From NCBI GenBank assembly GCA_964017155.1, contig OZ024857.1:32841542-32905541 (forward strand): a DNA stretch of 64,000 nt, in the 5' to 3' direction. Within the stretch, counting starts at the first letter, position 1; every line of letters starts with the position of its first letter. Of this stretch, positions 9,776 to 22,040 are shown one piece after another. The notes beneath the pieces were generated by a model. It saw only the letters and a list, made by a program, of their open reading frames with translations, was not told the DNA's origin and did not search any database. This DNA is from Oasisia sp. SBJ-2009 (taxonomy: Eukaryota > Annelida > Polychaeta > Sabellida > Siboglinidae). The translations under genes and the position numbers were made by a program.

Positions 9776-12700
9776 GAGTGGGGAGGTTGGGTGGAGTGCG
9801 GAAGTTGGTTCGAGTGCGGAGGTTGTTTGGAATGCGGAGGTTTGGTGAAGTGGGGAGGTTGGGTGAAGTGTGGAGGTTGGGTTGAGTGCGAACTTTGGTT
9901 GGAGTGCGGACGTTGGGTGGAGTGGGGAGGTTGGGTGAAGTAGGGAGGTTGGGTGAAGTGGGGAGGTTGGGTGGAGTGGGGAGGTTGGGTGGAGTGGGGA
10001 GTTTGGGTGGAGTGGGGAGGTTGGGTGATGTGGGGAGGTTGGGTGAAGTGGGGAGGTTGGGCGGAGTGGGGAGGATGGGTGAAGTGGGGAGGTTGGGTGA
10101 AGTGGGGAGGTTGGGTGGAGAGTGGAGGTTGGGTGGAGTGGGGAGGTTCGGTGGAGTGGGGAGGTTGGGTGCTCTGGGGAGGTACGGTGAAGTGGGGAGG
10201 TTGGGTGCAGTGATGAGGTTGTTTGGGGTGGGGAGATTGGGTGGAGTGGGGAGGTTCGGTGAAGTGGGGAGGTTGGGTGGAGTGGGGAGGTTGGGTGGAG
10301 TGCGGAAGTTGTGTGGAGTGCGGAGGTTGGGTGGAGTTCGGAGGTTGGATGGAGTGCGGAAGTTCGGTGGAGTGCGGAAGTTGGGTGTAGTACGGAAGTT
10401 GGGTGGAGTGCGGAGGTTGGGTGGAGTGCGGAAGTTGGTTCGAGTGCGGAGGTTGGGTGGCGTGCGGAGGTTGGTTGGAAGGCGGAGGTTTCGTGAAGTG
10501 GGGAGGTTGGGTGGAGTTGGGAGGTTGGGTGAAGTGTGGAGGTTGGGTTGAGTGCGAACTTTGGGTGGAGTATGGAGGTTGGGTGGAGTGGGGAGGTTGG
10601 GTGAAGTAGGAAGTTTGGGTGAAATGGGGAGGTTAGGTGGAGTGGGGAGGTTGGGTGGAGTGGGTAGTTTGGGTGGAATGGGGAGGTTGGGTGATGTGGG
10701 GAGGTTGGGTGAAGTGGGGAGGTTGGGTGGAGTGGGGAGGTTGTGTGAAGTGGGGAGGTTGGGTGGAGTGAGGAGGTTGGGTGGAGTGGGGAATTTGAGT
10801 GGAGTGGGGAGGTTGGGTGATTTGGGGAGGTTGGGTGCAGTGGGGAGGTTGGGTGATGTGGGGAGGTTGGGTGAAGTGGGGAGGTTGGGTGAAATGGGGA
10901 GGTTGGGTTGAGTGGGAAGGTTATTTGAAGTGGGGAAGTTGTGTGGAGTGCGGAGTGGAGAGGTGGAGTGGTGTGGTTGGGTGGAGTGCGGAGGTTGGGT
11001 GAAGTGGGGAGGTTGGGTGGAGTGGGGAGGTTGAGTGGAGTGAGGAGGTTGGGTGGAGTGGGGAGTTTGAGTGGAGTGAGGAGGTTGGGTGATTTCGGGA
11101 GGTTGGGTGCAGTGCGGAGGTTGGGTGATGTGGAGAGGTTGGGTTGAGTGGGGAGGTTGTATGAAGTGGAGAAGTTGTGTGGAGTGCAGAGGTTTATGTG
11201 GAGTGCGGATGTTGCATGGAGTGCGGAAGTTGGGTGGAGTGCGGAAGTTGGGTGGAGTGCGGAGGTTGGGTGAAGTGGGGAGGTTGGGTGGAGTGGGGAG
11301 GTTGGGTGGAGGGCGGAGGTTGGGTGGAGTGGTGTGGTTGGGTGGAGTGCGTAGGTTGGGAGGAGTGGGGAGGTTGGGTGGAGTTGGCAGGTTGGATGGC
11401 GTGGGGAGGTTCGGTGGTGTTCGGAGGTTGGGTGGAGCGCGGAGGTTGGGTGGAGCGCGGAAGTTGCGTGGAGTACGGAAGTTGGGTGGTGTGCGGAAGT
11501 TGGGTGGAGTGCGGAAGTTGGCTGGAGTGCTGAGTTTGGGTTGAGAGCAGAGGTTGGGCGGAGTGCGGAAGTTGGGTGGAGTGCGGATGTTGGGTGGAGT
11601 GCGGAAGTTGTTTGGAGTGCGGAGATTGGGTGGAATGCGGAGGTTGGATGGAGTGCGAAGGTTGGGTGAAGTGGGGAGGTTGGGTGGAGTGGGGAGGTTG
11701 GGTGAAGTGGGGAGGTTGGGTGGAGTGAAGAGATTTGGTGAAGTTGGGAGGTTGGGTGAAGTGGGGAGGATGGGTGAAGTGGGGAGGTTGGGTGAAGTGG
11801 GGAGGTTGCGTGGAGTGAGGAGGTTGGGTGGAGTGGGAAGGTTGGGTGGAGTGCGGAAGTTGTGTGGAGTGCGGAGGTTGGGTGGAGTGCGGAGGTTCGA
11901 TGGAGTGCGGAAGTTGGGTGGAGTGCGGAAGTTGGGTGTAATGTGGAGGTTGGGTTGAGTGCGGAAGTTGGTTCGAGTGCGGAGGTTGGGTGGCGTGCGG
12001 AGGTTGGTTGGAATGCGGAGGTTTGGTGAAGTGGGGAGGTTGGGTGAAGTAGGGAGGTTGGGTGAAGTGGGGAGGTTGGGTGGAGTGGGGAGGTTTGGTG
12101 GAGTGGGGAGTTTGGGTGGAGTGGGGAGGTTGGGTGATGTGGGGAGGTTGGGTGAAGTGGGGAGGTTGGGTGGAGTGGGGAGGTTGGGTGGAGTGCGGAA
12201 GTTGTGTGGAGTGCGGAGGTTGGGTGGAGTGCGGAAGTTGGTTCGAGTGCGGAGGTTGGGTGGCGTGCGGAGATTGGTTGGAATGCGGAGGTTTGGTGAA
12301 GTGGGGATATTGGGTTGAGTTGGGAGGTTAGGTGAAGTGTGGAGGTTGGGTGGAGTGGGGAGGTTGGGTGAAGTGGGGAGGTTGGGTGGAGTGAGGAGGT
12401 TGGGTAGAGTGGGGAGGTTGGGTGAAGTAGAGAGGTTGGGTGAAGTGGAGAGGTTGGGTGGAGTGGGGAGGTTGGGTGAAGTGGGGAGGTTGGGTGGAGT
12501 GAGGAGGTTGGGTAGAGTGGGGAGGTTGGGTGAAGTGGGGAAGTTTGGTGGAGTGGGGAGGTTGGGTGAAGGGCGGAGGTTGGGTGTAGGGCGGAGGTTG
12601 GGTGGAGTGGGGAGGTTGCTTGGGGTGGGGAGATTGGGTGGAGTGGGGAGGTTCGGTGAAGTGGGGAGGTTGGGTGGAGTGGGGAGGTTGGGTGGAGTGC

Positions 12701-15683
12701 GGAAGTTGTGTGGAGTGCGGAGGTTGGGTGGAGTTCGGTGGTTGGATGGAGTGCGGAAGTTGGGTGGAGTGCGGAAGTTGGGTGTAGTACGGAAGTTGGG
12801 TGGAGTGCGGAGGTTGGGTGGAGTGCGGAATTTGGTTCGAGTGGGGAGGTTGGGTGGCGTGAGGAGGTTGGTTGGAAGGCGGAGGTTTGGTGAAGTGGGG
12901 AGGTTGGGTGGAGTTGGGAGGTTGGGTGAAGTGTGGAGGTTGGGTTGAGTGCGAACTTTGGGTGGAGTGCGGAGGTTGGGTGGAGTGGGGAGGTTGGGTG
13001 AAGTAGGAAGGTTGGGTGAAATGGGGAAGTTGGGTGCAGTGGGGAGGTTGGGTGGAGTGGGTTTTTAGGTGGAGTGGGGAGGTTGGGTGGAGTGGGGAGG
13101 TTGTGTGAAGTGGGGAAGTTGGGTGGAGTGGGAAGGTTGAGTGGAGTGAGGAGGTTGGGTGGAGTGGGGAGTTTGAGTGGAGTGAGGAGGTTGGGTGATT
13201 TCGGGAGGTTGGGTGGAGTGCGGAGGTTGGGTGAAGTGGGGAGGTTGGGTGGAGTGGGAAGGTTGAGTGGAGTGAGGAGGTTGGGTGGAGTGGGGAGTTT
13301 GAGTGGAGTGAGGAGGTTGGGTGATTTCGGGAGGTTGGGTTCAGTGGGGAGGTTGGGTGATGTGGAGAGGTTGGGTTGAGTGGGGAGGTTGTATGAAGTG
13401 GAGAAGTTGTGTGGAGTGCGGAGGTTTATGTGGATTGCGGAGGTTGCATGGAGTGCGGAAGTTGGGTGGAGTGCGGAAGTTGGGTGGAGTGCGGAGGTTG
13501 GGTGAAGTGGGGAGGTTGGGTGGAGTGGGAAGTTTGGGTGGAGGGCGGAGGTTGGGTGGAGTGGTGTGGTTGGGTGGAGTGGGGAGGTTGGGTGAAGTTG
13601 GGAGGTTGTGTGAAGTGGGGAGGTTGGGTGGAGTGGGGAGGTTGGGTGAAGTGGGGAGGTTGGGTGAAGTGGGGAGGTTGGATGGAGTGAGGAGGTTGGG
13701 TAGAGTGGGGAGGTTGGGTGAAGTGGGGAAGTTGGGTGGAGTGGGGAGGTTGGGTGAAGGGCGGAGGTTGGGTGGAGGGCGGAGGTTGGGTGGAGTGGGG
13801 AGGTTGCTTGGGGTGGGGAGATTGGGTGGAGTGGGGAGGTTCGGTGAAGTGGGGAGGTTGGGTGGAGTGGGGAGGTTGGGTGGAGTGCGGAAGTTGTGTG
13901 GAGTGCGGAGGTTGGGTGGAGTTTCGGAGGTTGGATGGAGTGCGGAAGTTCGGTGGAGTGCGGAAGTTAGGTGTAGTACGGAAGTTGGGTGGAGTGCGGA
14001 GGTTGGGTGGAGTGCGGAAGTTGGTTCGAGTGCGGAGGTTGGGTGGCGTGCGGAGGTTGGTTGGAAGGCGGAGGTTTGGTGAAGTGGGGAGGTTGGGTGG
14101 AGTTGGGAGGTTGGGTGAAGTGTGGAGGTTGGGTTGAGTGCGAACTTTGGGTGGAGTACGGAGGTTGGGTGGAGTGGGGAGGTTGGGTGAAGTAGGAAGT
14201 TTGGGTGAAATGGGGAGGTTAGGTGGAGTGGGGAGGTTGGGTGGAGTGGGTAGTTTGGGTGGAGTGGGGAGGTTGGGTGACGTGGGGAGGTTGGGTGAAG
14301 CGGGGAGGTTGGGTGGAGTGGGGAGGTTGTGTCAAGTGGGGAGGTTGGGTGGAGTGAGGAGGTTGGGTGGAGTGGGGAATTTGAGTGGAGTGGGGAGGTT
14401 GGGTGATTTGGGGAGGTTGGGTGCAGTGGGGAGGTTGGGTGAAGTGGGGAGGTTGGGTGAAATGGGGAGGTTGGGTTGAGTGGGAAGGTTATTTGAAGTG
14501 GGGAAGTTGTGTGGAGTGCGGAGGTTGGGTGGAGTGCGGAGGTTGGGTGAAGTGGGGAGGTTGGGTGGAGTGGGGAGGTTTGGTGGAGTGGGGAGTTTGG
14601 GTGGAGTGGGGAGGTTGGGTGATGTGGGGAGGTTGGGTGAAGTGGGGAGGTTGGGTGGAGTGGGGAGGATGGGTGAAGTGGGGAGGTTGGGTGAAGTGGG
14701 GAGGTTGGGTGGAGAGTGGAGGTTGGGTGGAGTGGGGAGGTTCGGTGGAGTGAGGAGGTTGGGTGCTCTGGGGAGGTAGGGTGAAGTGAGGAGGTTGGGT
14801 GGAGTGATGTATTGGGTGGAGTGGGGAGTTTGAGTGGAGTGGGGAGGTTGGGTGATTTGGGGAGGTTGGGTGGAGTGGGCAGGTTGGGTGATGTGGGGAG
14901 GTTGGGTGAAGTGGGGAGGTTGGGCGAAGTGGGGAGGTTAGGTTGAGTGGGGAGGTTGTATGAAGTGGGGAAGTTGTGTGGAGTGCGGAGGTTGGGTGGA
15001 GTGCGGAGGTTGCATGGAGTGCGGAAGTTGGGTGGAGTGCGGAAGTTGGGTGGAGTGCGGAGGTTGGGTGAAATGGGGAGGTTGGGTGGAGTGGTGTGGT
15101 TGGTTGGAGTGCGTAGGTTGGGAGGAGTGGGGACGTTGGGTGGAGTGCTGATGTTGGGTGGTGTTCGGAGGTTGGGTGGAGTGCGGAGGTTGGGTGGAGC
15201 GCGGAAGTTGCGTGGAGTACGGAAGTTGAGTGGTGTGCGGAAGTTGGGTGGAGTGCGGAAGTTGGGTGGAGTGCGGAAGTTGGGTGGAGTGCGGAGGTTG
15301 GGTGGAGTGCAGAGGTTGCATGGAGTGCGGAAGTTGGGTGGAGTGGGGAGGTTGGGTGAAGTAGGGAGGTTGGGTGAAGTGGGGAGGTTGGGTTGGGTGT
15401 GGAGGTTGGGTGGAGTGGGGAGGTTGGGTGGAGTGAGGAGGATGGGTGGAGAGGGGAATTTTAGTGGAGTGGTGAGGTTGGGTGATTTGGGGAGGTTGGG
15501 TGCAGTGGGGAGGTTGGGTGATGAGGGGAGGTTAGGTGAAGTGGGGAGGTTGGGTGAAATTGGGAGGTTGGGTTGAGTTGGGAGGTTGCATGGAGTGCAG
15601 AATTTGGGTGGAGTGCGGAGGTTGCATGGAGTGCGGAAATTGGGTGGAGTGCAGAAGTTGGGTGGAGTGCGGAGGTTGGGTGA
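9291..15683 (+). repeat. Super-HOR C, copy 1 (6,393 bp)
   Basis: This is the first of two long tandem copies. It contains a full HOR A unit (9886 to about 12200), the 108-bp-duplication segment, and the 12602-13066 segment shared with HOR B. A specific segment at 13067-14137 follows, with a 126-bp internal duplication, and then 14138-15683 with GGTGCATGG-type units. Positions 9799-13066 repeat 2434-5701 at offset 7,365. The first 485 bp overlap the end of HOR B copy 2, because edges between nested repeats are a matter of definition. Confidence 0.92.
13116..13331 (+). repeat. Local 126-bp (seven-monomer) tandem duplication
   Basis: Seven monomers, marked by GGTTGAGTGG, GGGAGTTTGAG and GGTGATTTCGG units in that order, occur at 13116-13241 and again, partly, at 13242-13331. 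The same doubled arrangement is found at 19473-19688 and 29225-29440, inside copies of the parent segment. The short duplication therefore predates amplification of the large HOR. HOR A has the single version. Confidence 0.85.
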
Positions 15684-18600
15684 AGTGGGGAGGTTGGGTG
15701 AAGTGGGGAGGTTGGGTGGAGTGAAGAGATTTGGTGAAGTTGGGAGGTTGGGTGAAGTGGGGAGGATGGGTGAAGTGGGGAGGTTGGGTGAAGTGGGGAG
15801 GTTGCGTGGAGTGAGGAGGTTGGGTGGAGTGGGAAGGTTGGGTGGAGTGCGGAAGTTGTGTGGAGTGCGGAGGTTGGGTGGAGTGCGGAGGTTCGATGGA
15901 GTGCGGAAGTTGGGTGGAGTGCGGAAGTTGGGTGTAATGTGGAGGTTGGGTTGAGTGCGGAAGTTGGTTCGAGTGCGGAGGTTGGGTGGCGTGCGGAGGT
16001 TGGTTGGAATGCGGAGGTTTGGTGAAGTGGGGAGGTTGGGTGAAGTAGGGAGGTTGGGTGAAGTGGGGAGGTTGGGTGGAGTGGGGAGGTTTGGTGGAGT
16101 GGGGAGTTTGGGTGGAGTGGGGAGGTTGGGTGATGTGGGGAGGTTGGGTGAAGTGGGGAGGTTGGGTGGAGTGGGGAGGTTGGGTGGAGTGCGGAAGTTG
16201 GTTCGAGTGCGGAGGTTGTTTGGAATGCGGAGGTTTGGTGAAGTGGGGAGGTTGGGTGAAGTGTGGAGGTTGGGTTGAGTGCGAACTTTGGTTGGAGTGC
16301 GGACGTTGGGTGGAGTGGGGAGGTTGGGTGAAGTAGGGAGGTTGGGTGAAGTGGGGAGGTTGGGTGGAGTGGGGAGGTTGGGTGGAGTGGGGAGTTTGGG
16401 TGGAGTGGGGAGGTTGGGTGATGTGGGGAGGTTGGGTGAAGTGGGGAGGTTGGGCGGAGTGGGGAGGATGGGTGAAGTGGGGAGGTTGGGTGAAGTGGGG
16501 AGGTTGGGTGGAGAGTGGAGGTTGGGTGGAGTGGGGAGGTTCGGTGGAGTGGGGAGGTTGGGTGCTCTGGGGAGGTACGGTGAAGTGGGGAGGTTGGGTG
16601 CAGTGATGAGGTTGTTTGGGGTGGGGAGATTGGGTGGAGTGGGGAGGTTCGGTGAAGTGGGGAGGTTGGGTGGAGTGGGGAGGTTGGGTGGAGTGCGGAA
16701 GTTGTGTGGAGTGCGGAGGTTGGGTGGAGTTCGGAGGTTGGATGGAGTGCGGAAGTTCGGTGGAGTGCGGAAGTTGGGTGTAGTACGGAAGTTGGGTGGA
16801 GTGCGGAGGTTGGGTGGAGTGCGGAAGTTGGTTCGAGTGCGGAGGTTGGGTGGCGTGCGGAGGTTGGTTGGAAGGCGGAGGTTTGGTGAAGTGGGGAGGT
16901 TGGGTGGAGTTGGGAGGTTGGGTGAAGTGTGGAGGTTGGGTTGAGTGCGAACTTTGGGTGGAGTATGGAGGTTGGGTGGAGTGGGGAGGTTGGGTGAAGT
17001 AGGAAGTTTGGGTGAAATGGGGAGGTTAGGTGGAGTGGGGAGGTTGGGTGGAGTGGGTAGTTTGGGTGGAATGGGGAGGTTGGGTGATGTGGGGAGGTTG
17101 GGTGAAGTGGGGAGGTTGGGTGGAGTGGGGAGGTTGTGTGAAGTGGGGAGGTTGGGTGGAGTGAGGAGGTTGGGTGGAGTGGGGAATTTGAGTGGAGTGG
17201 GGAGGTTGGGTGATTTGGGGAGGTTGGGTGCAGTGGGGAGGTTGGGTGATGTGGGGAGGTTGGGTGAAGTGGGGAGGTTGGGTGAAATGGGGAGGTTGGG
17301 TTGAGTGGGAAGGTTATTTGAAGTGGGGAAGTTGTGTGGAGTGCGGAGTGGAGAGGTGGAGTGGTGTGGTTGGGTGGAGTGCGGAGGTTGGGTGAAGTGG
17401 GGAGGTTGGGTGGAGTGGGGAGGTTGAGTGGAGTGAGGAGGTTGGGTGGAGTGGGGAGTTTGAGTGGAGTGAGGAGGTTGGGTGATTTCAGGAGGTTGGG
17501 TGCAGTGCGGAGGTTGGGTGATGTGGAGAGGTTGGGTTGAGTGGGGAGGTTGTATGAAGTGGAGAAGTTGTGTGGAGTGCAGAGGTTTATGTGGAGTGCG
17601 GATGTTGCATGGAGTGCGGAAGTTGGGTGGAGTGCGGAAGTTGGGTGGAGTGCGGAGGTTGGGTGAAGTGGGGAGGTTGGGTGGAGTGGGGAGGTTGGGT
17701 GGAGGGCGGAGGTTGGGTGGAGTGGTGTGGTTGGGTGGAGTGCGTAGGTTGGGAGGAGTGGGGAGGTTGGGTGGAGTTGGCAGGTTGGATGGCGTGGGGA
17801 GGTTCGGTGGTGTTCGGAGGTTGGGTGGAGCGCGGAGGTTGGGTGGAGCGCGGAAGTTGCGTGGAGTACGGAAGTTGGGTGGTGTGCGGAAGTTGGGTGG
17901 AGTGCGGAAGTTGGCTGGAGTGCTGAGTTTGGGTTGAGAGCAGAGGTTGGGCGGAGTGCGGAAGTTGGGTGGAGTGCGGATGTTGGGTGGAGTGCGGAAG
18001 TTGTTTGGAGTGCGGAGATTGGGTGGAATGCGGAGGTTGGATGGAGTGCGAAGGTTGGGTGAAGTGGGGAGGTTGGGTGGAGTGGGGAGGTTGGGTGAAG
18101 TGGGGAGGTTGGGTGGAGTGAAGAGATTTGGTGAAGTTGGGAGGTTGGGTGAAGTGGGGAGGATGGGTGAAGTGGGGAGGTTGGGTGAAGTGGGGAGGTT
18201 GCGTGGAGTGAGGAGGTTGGGTGGAGTGGGAAGGTTGGGTGGAGTGCGGAAGTTGTGTGGAGTGCGGAGGTTGGGTGGAGTGCGGAGGTTCGATGGAGTG
18301 CGGAAGTTGGGTGGAGTGCGGAAGTTGGGTGTAATGTGGAGGTTGGGTTGAGTGCGGAAGTTGGTTCGAGTGCGGAGGTTGGGTGGCGTGCGGAGGTTGG
18401 TTGGAATGCGGAGGTTTGGTGAAGTGGGGAGGTTGGGTGAAGTAGGGAGGTTGGGTGAAGTGGGGAGGTTGGGTGGAGTGGGGAGGTTTGGTGGAGTGGG
18501 GAGTTTGGGTGGAGTGGGGAGGTTGGGTGATGTGGGGAGGTTGGGTGAAGTGGGGAGGTTGGGTGGAGTGGGGAGGTTGGGTGGAGTGCGGAAGTTGTGT

Positions 18601-21600
18601 GGAGTGCGGAGGTTGGGTGGAGTGCGGAAGTTGGTTCGAGTGCGGAGGTTGGGTGGCGTGCGGAGATTGGTTGGAATGCGGAGGTTTGGTGAAGTGGGGA
18701 TATTGGGTTGAGTTGGGAGGTTAGGTGAAGTGTGGAGGTTGGGTGGAGTGGGGAGGTTGGGTGAAGTGGGGAGGTTGGGTGGAGTGAGGAGGTTGGGTAG
18801 AGTGGGGAGGTTGGGTGAAGTAGAGAGGTTGGGTGAAGTGGAGAGGTTGGGTGGAGTGGGGAGGTTGGGTGAAGTGGGGAGGTTGGGTGGAGTGAGGAGG
18901 TTGGGTAGAGTGGGGAGGTTGGGTGAAGTGGGGAAGTTTGGTGGAGTGGGGAGGTTGGGTGAAGGGCGGAGGTTGGGTGTAGGGCGGAGGTTGGGTGGAG
19001 TGGGGAGGTTGCTTGGGGTGGGGAGATTGGGTGGAGTGGGGAGGTTCGGTGAAGTGGGGAGGTTGGGTGGAGTGGGGAGGTTGGGTGGAGTGCGGAAGTT
19101 GTGTGGAGTGCGGAGGTTGGGTGGAGTTCGGTGGTTGGATGGAGTGCGGAAGTTGGGTGGAGTGCGGAAGTTGGGTGTAGTACGGAAGTTGGGTGGAGTG
19201 CGGAGGTTGGGTGGAGTGCGGAATTTGGTTCGAGTGGGGAGGTTGGGTGGCGTGAGGAGGTTGGTTGGAAGGCGGAGGTTTGGTGAAGTGGGGAGGTTGG
19301 GTTGAGTGCGAACTTTGGGTGGAGTGCGGAGGTTGGGTGGAGTGGGGAGGTTGGGTGAAGTAGGAAGGTTGGGTGAAATGGGGAAGTTGGGTGCAGTGGG
19401 GAGGTTGGGTGGAGTGGGTTTTTAGGTGGAGTGGGGAGGTTGGGTGGAGTGGGGAGGTTGTGTGAAGTGGGGAAGTTGGGTGGAGTGGGAAGGTTGAGTG
19501 GAGTGAGGAGGTTGGGTGGAGTGGGGAGTTTGAGTGGAGTGAGGAGGTTGGGTGATTTCGGGAGGTTGGGTGGAGTGCGGAGGTTGGGTGAAGTGGGGAG
19601 GTTGGGTGGAGTGGGAAGGTTGAGTGGAGTGAGGAGGTTGGGTGGAGTGGGGAGTTTGAGTGGAGTGAGGAGGTTGGGTGATTTCGGGAGGTTGGGTTCA
19701 GTGGGGAGGTTGGGTGATGTGGAGAGGTTGGGTTGAGTGGGGAGGTTGTATGAAGTGGAGAAGTTGTGTGGAGTGCGGAGGTTTATGTGGATTGCGGAGG
19801 TTGCATGGAGTGCGGAAGTTGGGTGGAGTGCGGAAGTTGGGTGGAGTGCGGAGGTTGGGTGAAGTGGGGAGGTTGGGTGGAGTGGGAAGTTTGGGTGGAG
19901 GGCGGAGGTTGGGTGGAGTGGTGTGGTTGGGTGGAGTGGGGAGGTTGGGTGAAGTTGGGAGGTTGTGTGAAGTGGGGAGGTTGGGTGGAGTGGGGAGGTT
20001 GGGTGAAGTGGGGAGGTTGGGTGAAGTGGGGAGGTTGGATGGAGTGAGGAGGTTGGGTAGAGTGGGGAGGTTGGGTGAAGTGGGGAAGTTGGGTGGAGTG
20101 GGGAGGTTGGGTGAAGGGCGGAGGTTGGGTGGAGGGCGGAGGTTGGGTGGAGTGGGGAGGTTGCTTGGGGTGGGGAGATTGGGTGGAGTGGGGAGGTTCG
20201 GTGAAGTGGGGAGGTTGGGTGGAGTGGGGAGGTTGGGTGGAGTGCGGAAGTTGTGTGGAGTGCGGAGGTTGGGTGGAGTTTCGGAGGTTGGATGGAGTGC
20301 GGAAGTTCGGTGGAGTGCGGAAGTTAGGTGTAGTACGGAAGTTGGGTGGAGTGCGGAGGTTGGGTGGAGTGCGGAAGTTGGTTCGAGTGCGGAGGTTGGG
20401 TGGCGTGCGGAGGTTGGTTGGAAGGCGGAGGTTTGGTGAAGTGGGGAGGTTGGGTGGAGTTGGGAGGTTGGGTGAAGTGTGGAGGTTGGGTTGAGTGCGA
20501 ACTTTGGGTGGAGTACGGAGGTTGGGTGGAGTGGGGAGGTTGGGTGAAGTAGGAAGTTTGGGTGAAATGGGGAGGTTAGGTGGAGTGGGGAGGTTGGGTG
20601 GAGTGGGTAGTTTGGGTGGAGTGGGGAGGTTGGGTGACGTGGGGAGGTTGGGTGAAGCGGGGAGGTTGGGTGGAGTGGGGAGGTTGTGTCAAGTGGGGAG
20701 GTTGGGTGGAGTGAGGAGGTTGGGTGGAGTGGGGAATTTGAGTGGAGTGGGGAGGTTGGGTGATTTGGGGAGGTTGGGTGCAGTGGGGAGGTTGGGTGAA
20801 GTGGGGAGGTTGGGTGAAATGGGGAGGTTGGGTTGAGTGGGAAGGTTATTTGAAGTGGGGAAGTTGTGTGGAGTGCGGAGGTTGGGTGGAGTGCGGAGGT
20901 TGGGTGAAGTGGGGAGGTTGGGTGGAGTGGGGAGGTTTGGTGGAGTGGGGAGTTTGGGTGGAGTGGGGAGGTTGGGTGATGTGGGGAGGTTGGGTGAAGT
21001 GGGGAGGTTGGGTGGAGTGGGGAGGATGGGTGAAGTGGGGAGGTTGGGTGAAGTGGGGAGGTTGGGTGGAGAGTGGAGGTTGGGTGGAGTGGGGAGGTTC
21101 GGTGGAGTGAGGAGGTTGGGTGCTCTGGGGAGGTAGGGTGAAGTGAGGAGGTTGGGTGGAGTGATGTATTGGGTGGAGTGGGGAGTTTGAGTGGAGTGGG
21201 GAGGTTGGGTGATTTGGGGAGGTTGGGTGGAGTGGGCAGGTTGGGTGATGTGGGGAGGTTGGGTGAAGTGGGGAGGTTGGGCGAAGTGGGGAGGTTAGGT
21301 TGAGTGGGGAGGTTGTATGAAGTGGGGAAGTTGTGTGGAGTGCGGAGGTTGGGTGGAGTGCGGAGGTTGCATGGAGTGCGGAAGTTGGGTGGAGTGCGGA
21401 AGTTGGGTGGAGTGCGGAGGTTGGGTGAAATGGGGAGGTTGGGTGGAGTGGTGTGGTTGGTTGGAGTGCGTAGGTTGGGAGGAGTGGGGACGTTGGGTGG
21501 AGTGCTGATGTTGGGTGGTGTTCGGAGGTTGGGTGGAGTGCGGAGGTTGGGTGGAGCGCGGAAGTTGCGTGGAGTACGGAAGTTGAGTGGTGTGCGGAAG

Positions 21601-22040
21601 TTGGGTGGAGTGCGGAAGTTGGGTGGAGTGCGGAAGTTGGGTGGAGTGCGGAGGTTGGGTGGAGTGCAGAGGTTGCATGGAGTGCGGAAGTTGGGTGGAG
21701 TGGGGAGGTTGGGTGAAGTAGGGAGGTTGGGTGAAGTGGGGAGGTTGGGTTGGGTGTGGAGGTTGGGTGGAGTGGGGAGGTTGGGTGGAGTGAGGAGGAT
21801 GGGTGGAGAGGGGAATTTTAGTGGAGTGGTGAGGTTGGGTGATTTGGGGAGGTTGGGTGCAGTGGGGAGGTTGGGTGATGAGGGGAGGTTAGGTGAAGTG
21901 GGGAGGTTGGGTGAAATTGGGAGGTTGGGTTGAGTTGGGAGGTTGCATGGAGTGCAGAATTTGGGTGGAGTGCGGAGGTTGCATGGAGTGCGGAAATTGG
22001 GTGGAGTGCAGAAGTTGGGTGGAGTGCGGAGGTTGGGTGA
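15684..22040 (+). repeat. Super-HOR C, copy 2 (6,357 bp, two-unit deletion)
   Basis: This is the tandem copy of 9291-15683, offset 6,393 bp up to about 19,290 and 6,357 bp afterwards. The 36-bp difference is a clean loss of two monomers between the equivalents of about 12908 and 12945. Otherwise the two copies match almost base for base over more than 6 kb, apart from scattered substitutions such as GATTTCAGG at about 17485 for GATTTCGGG. Confidence 0.93.
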
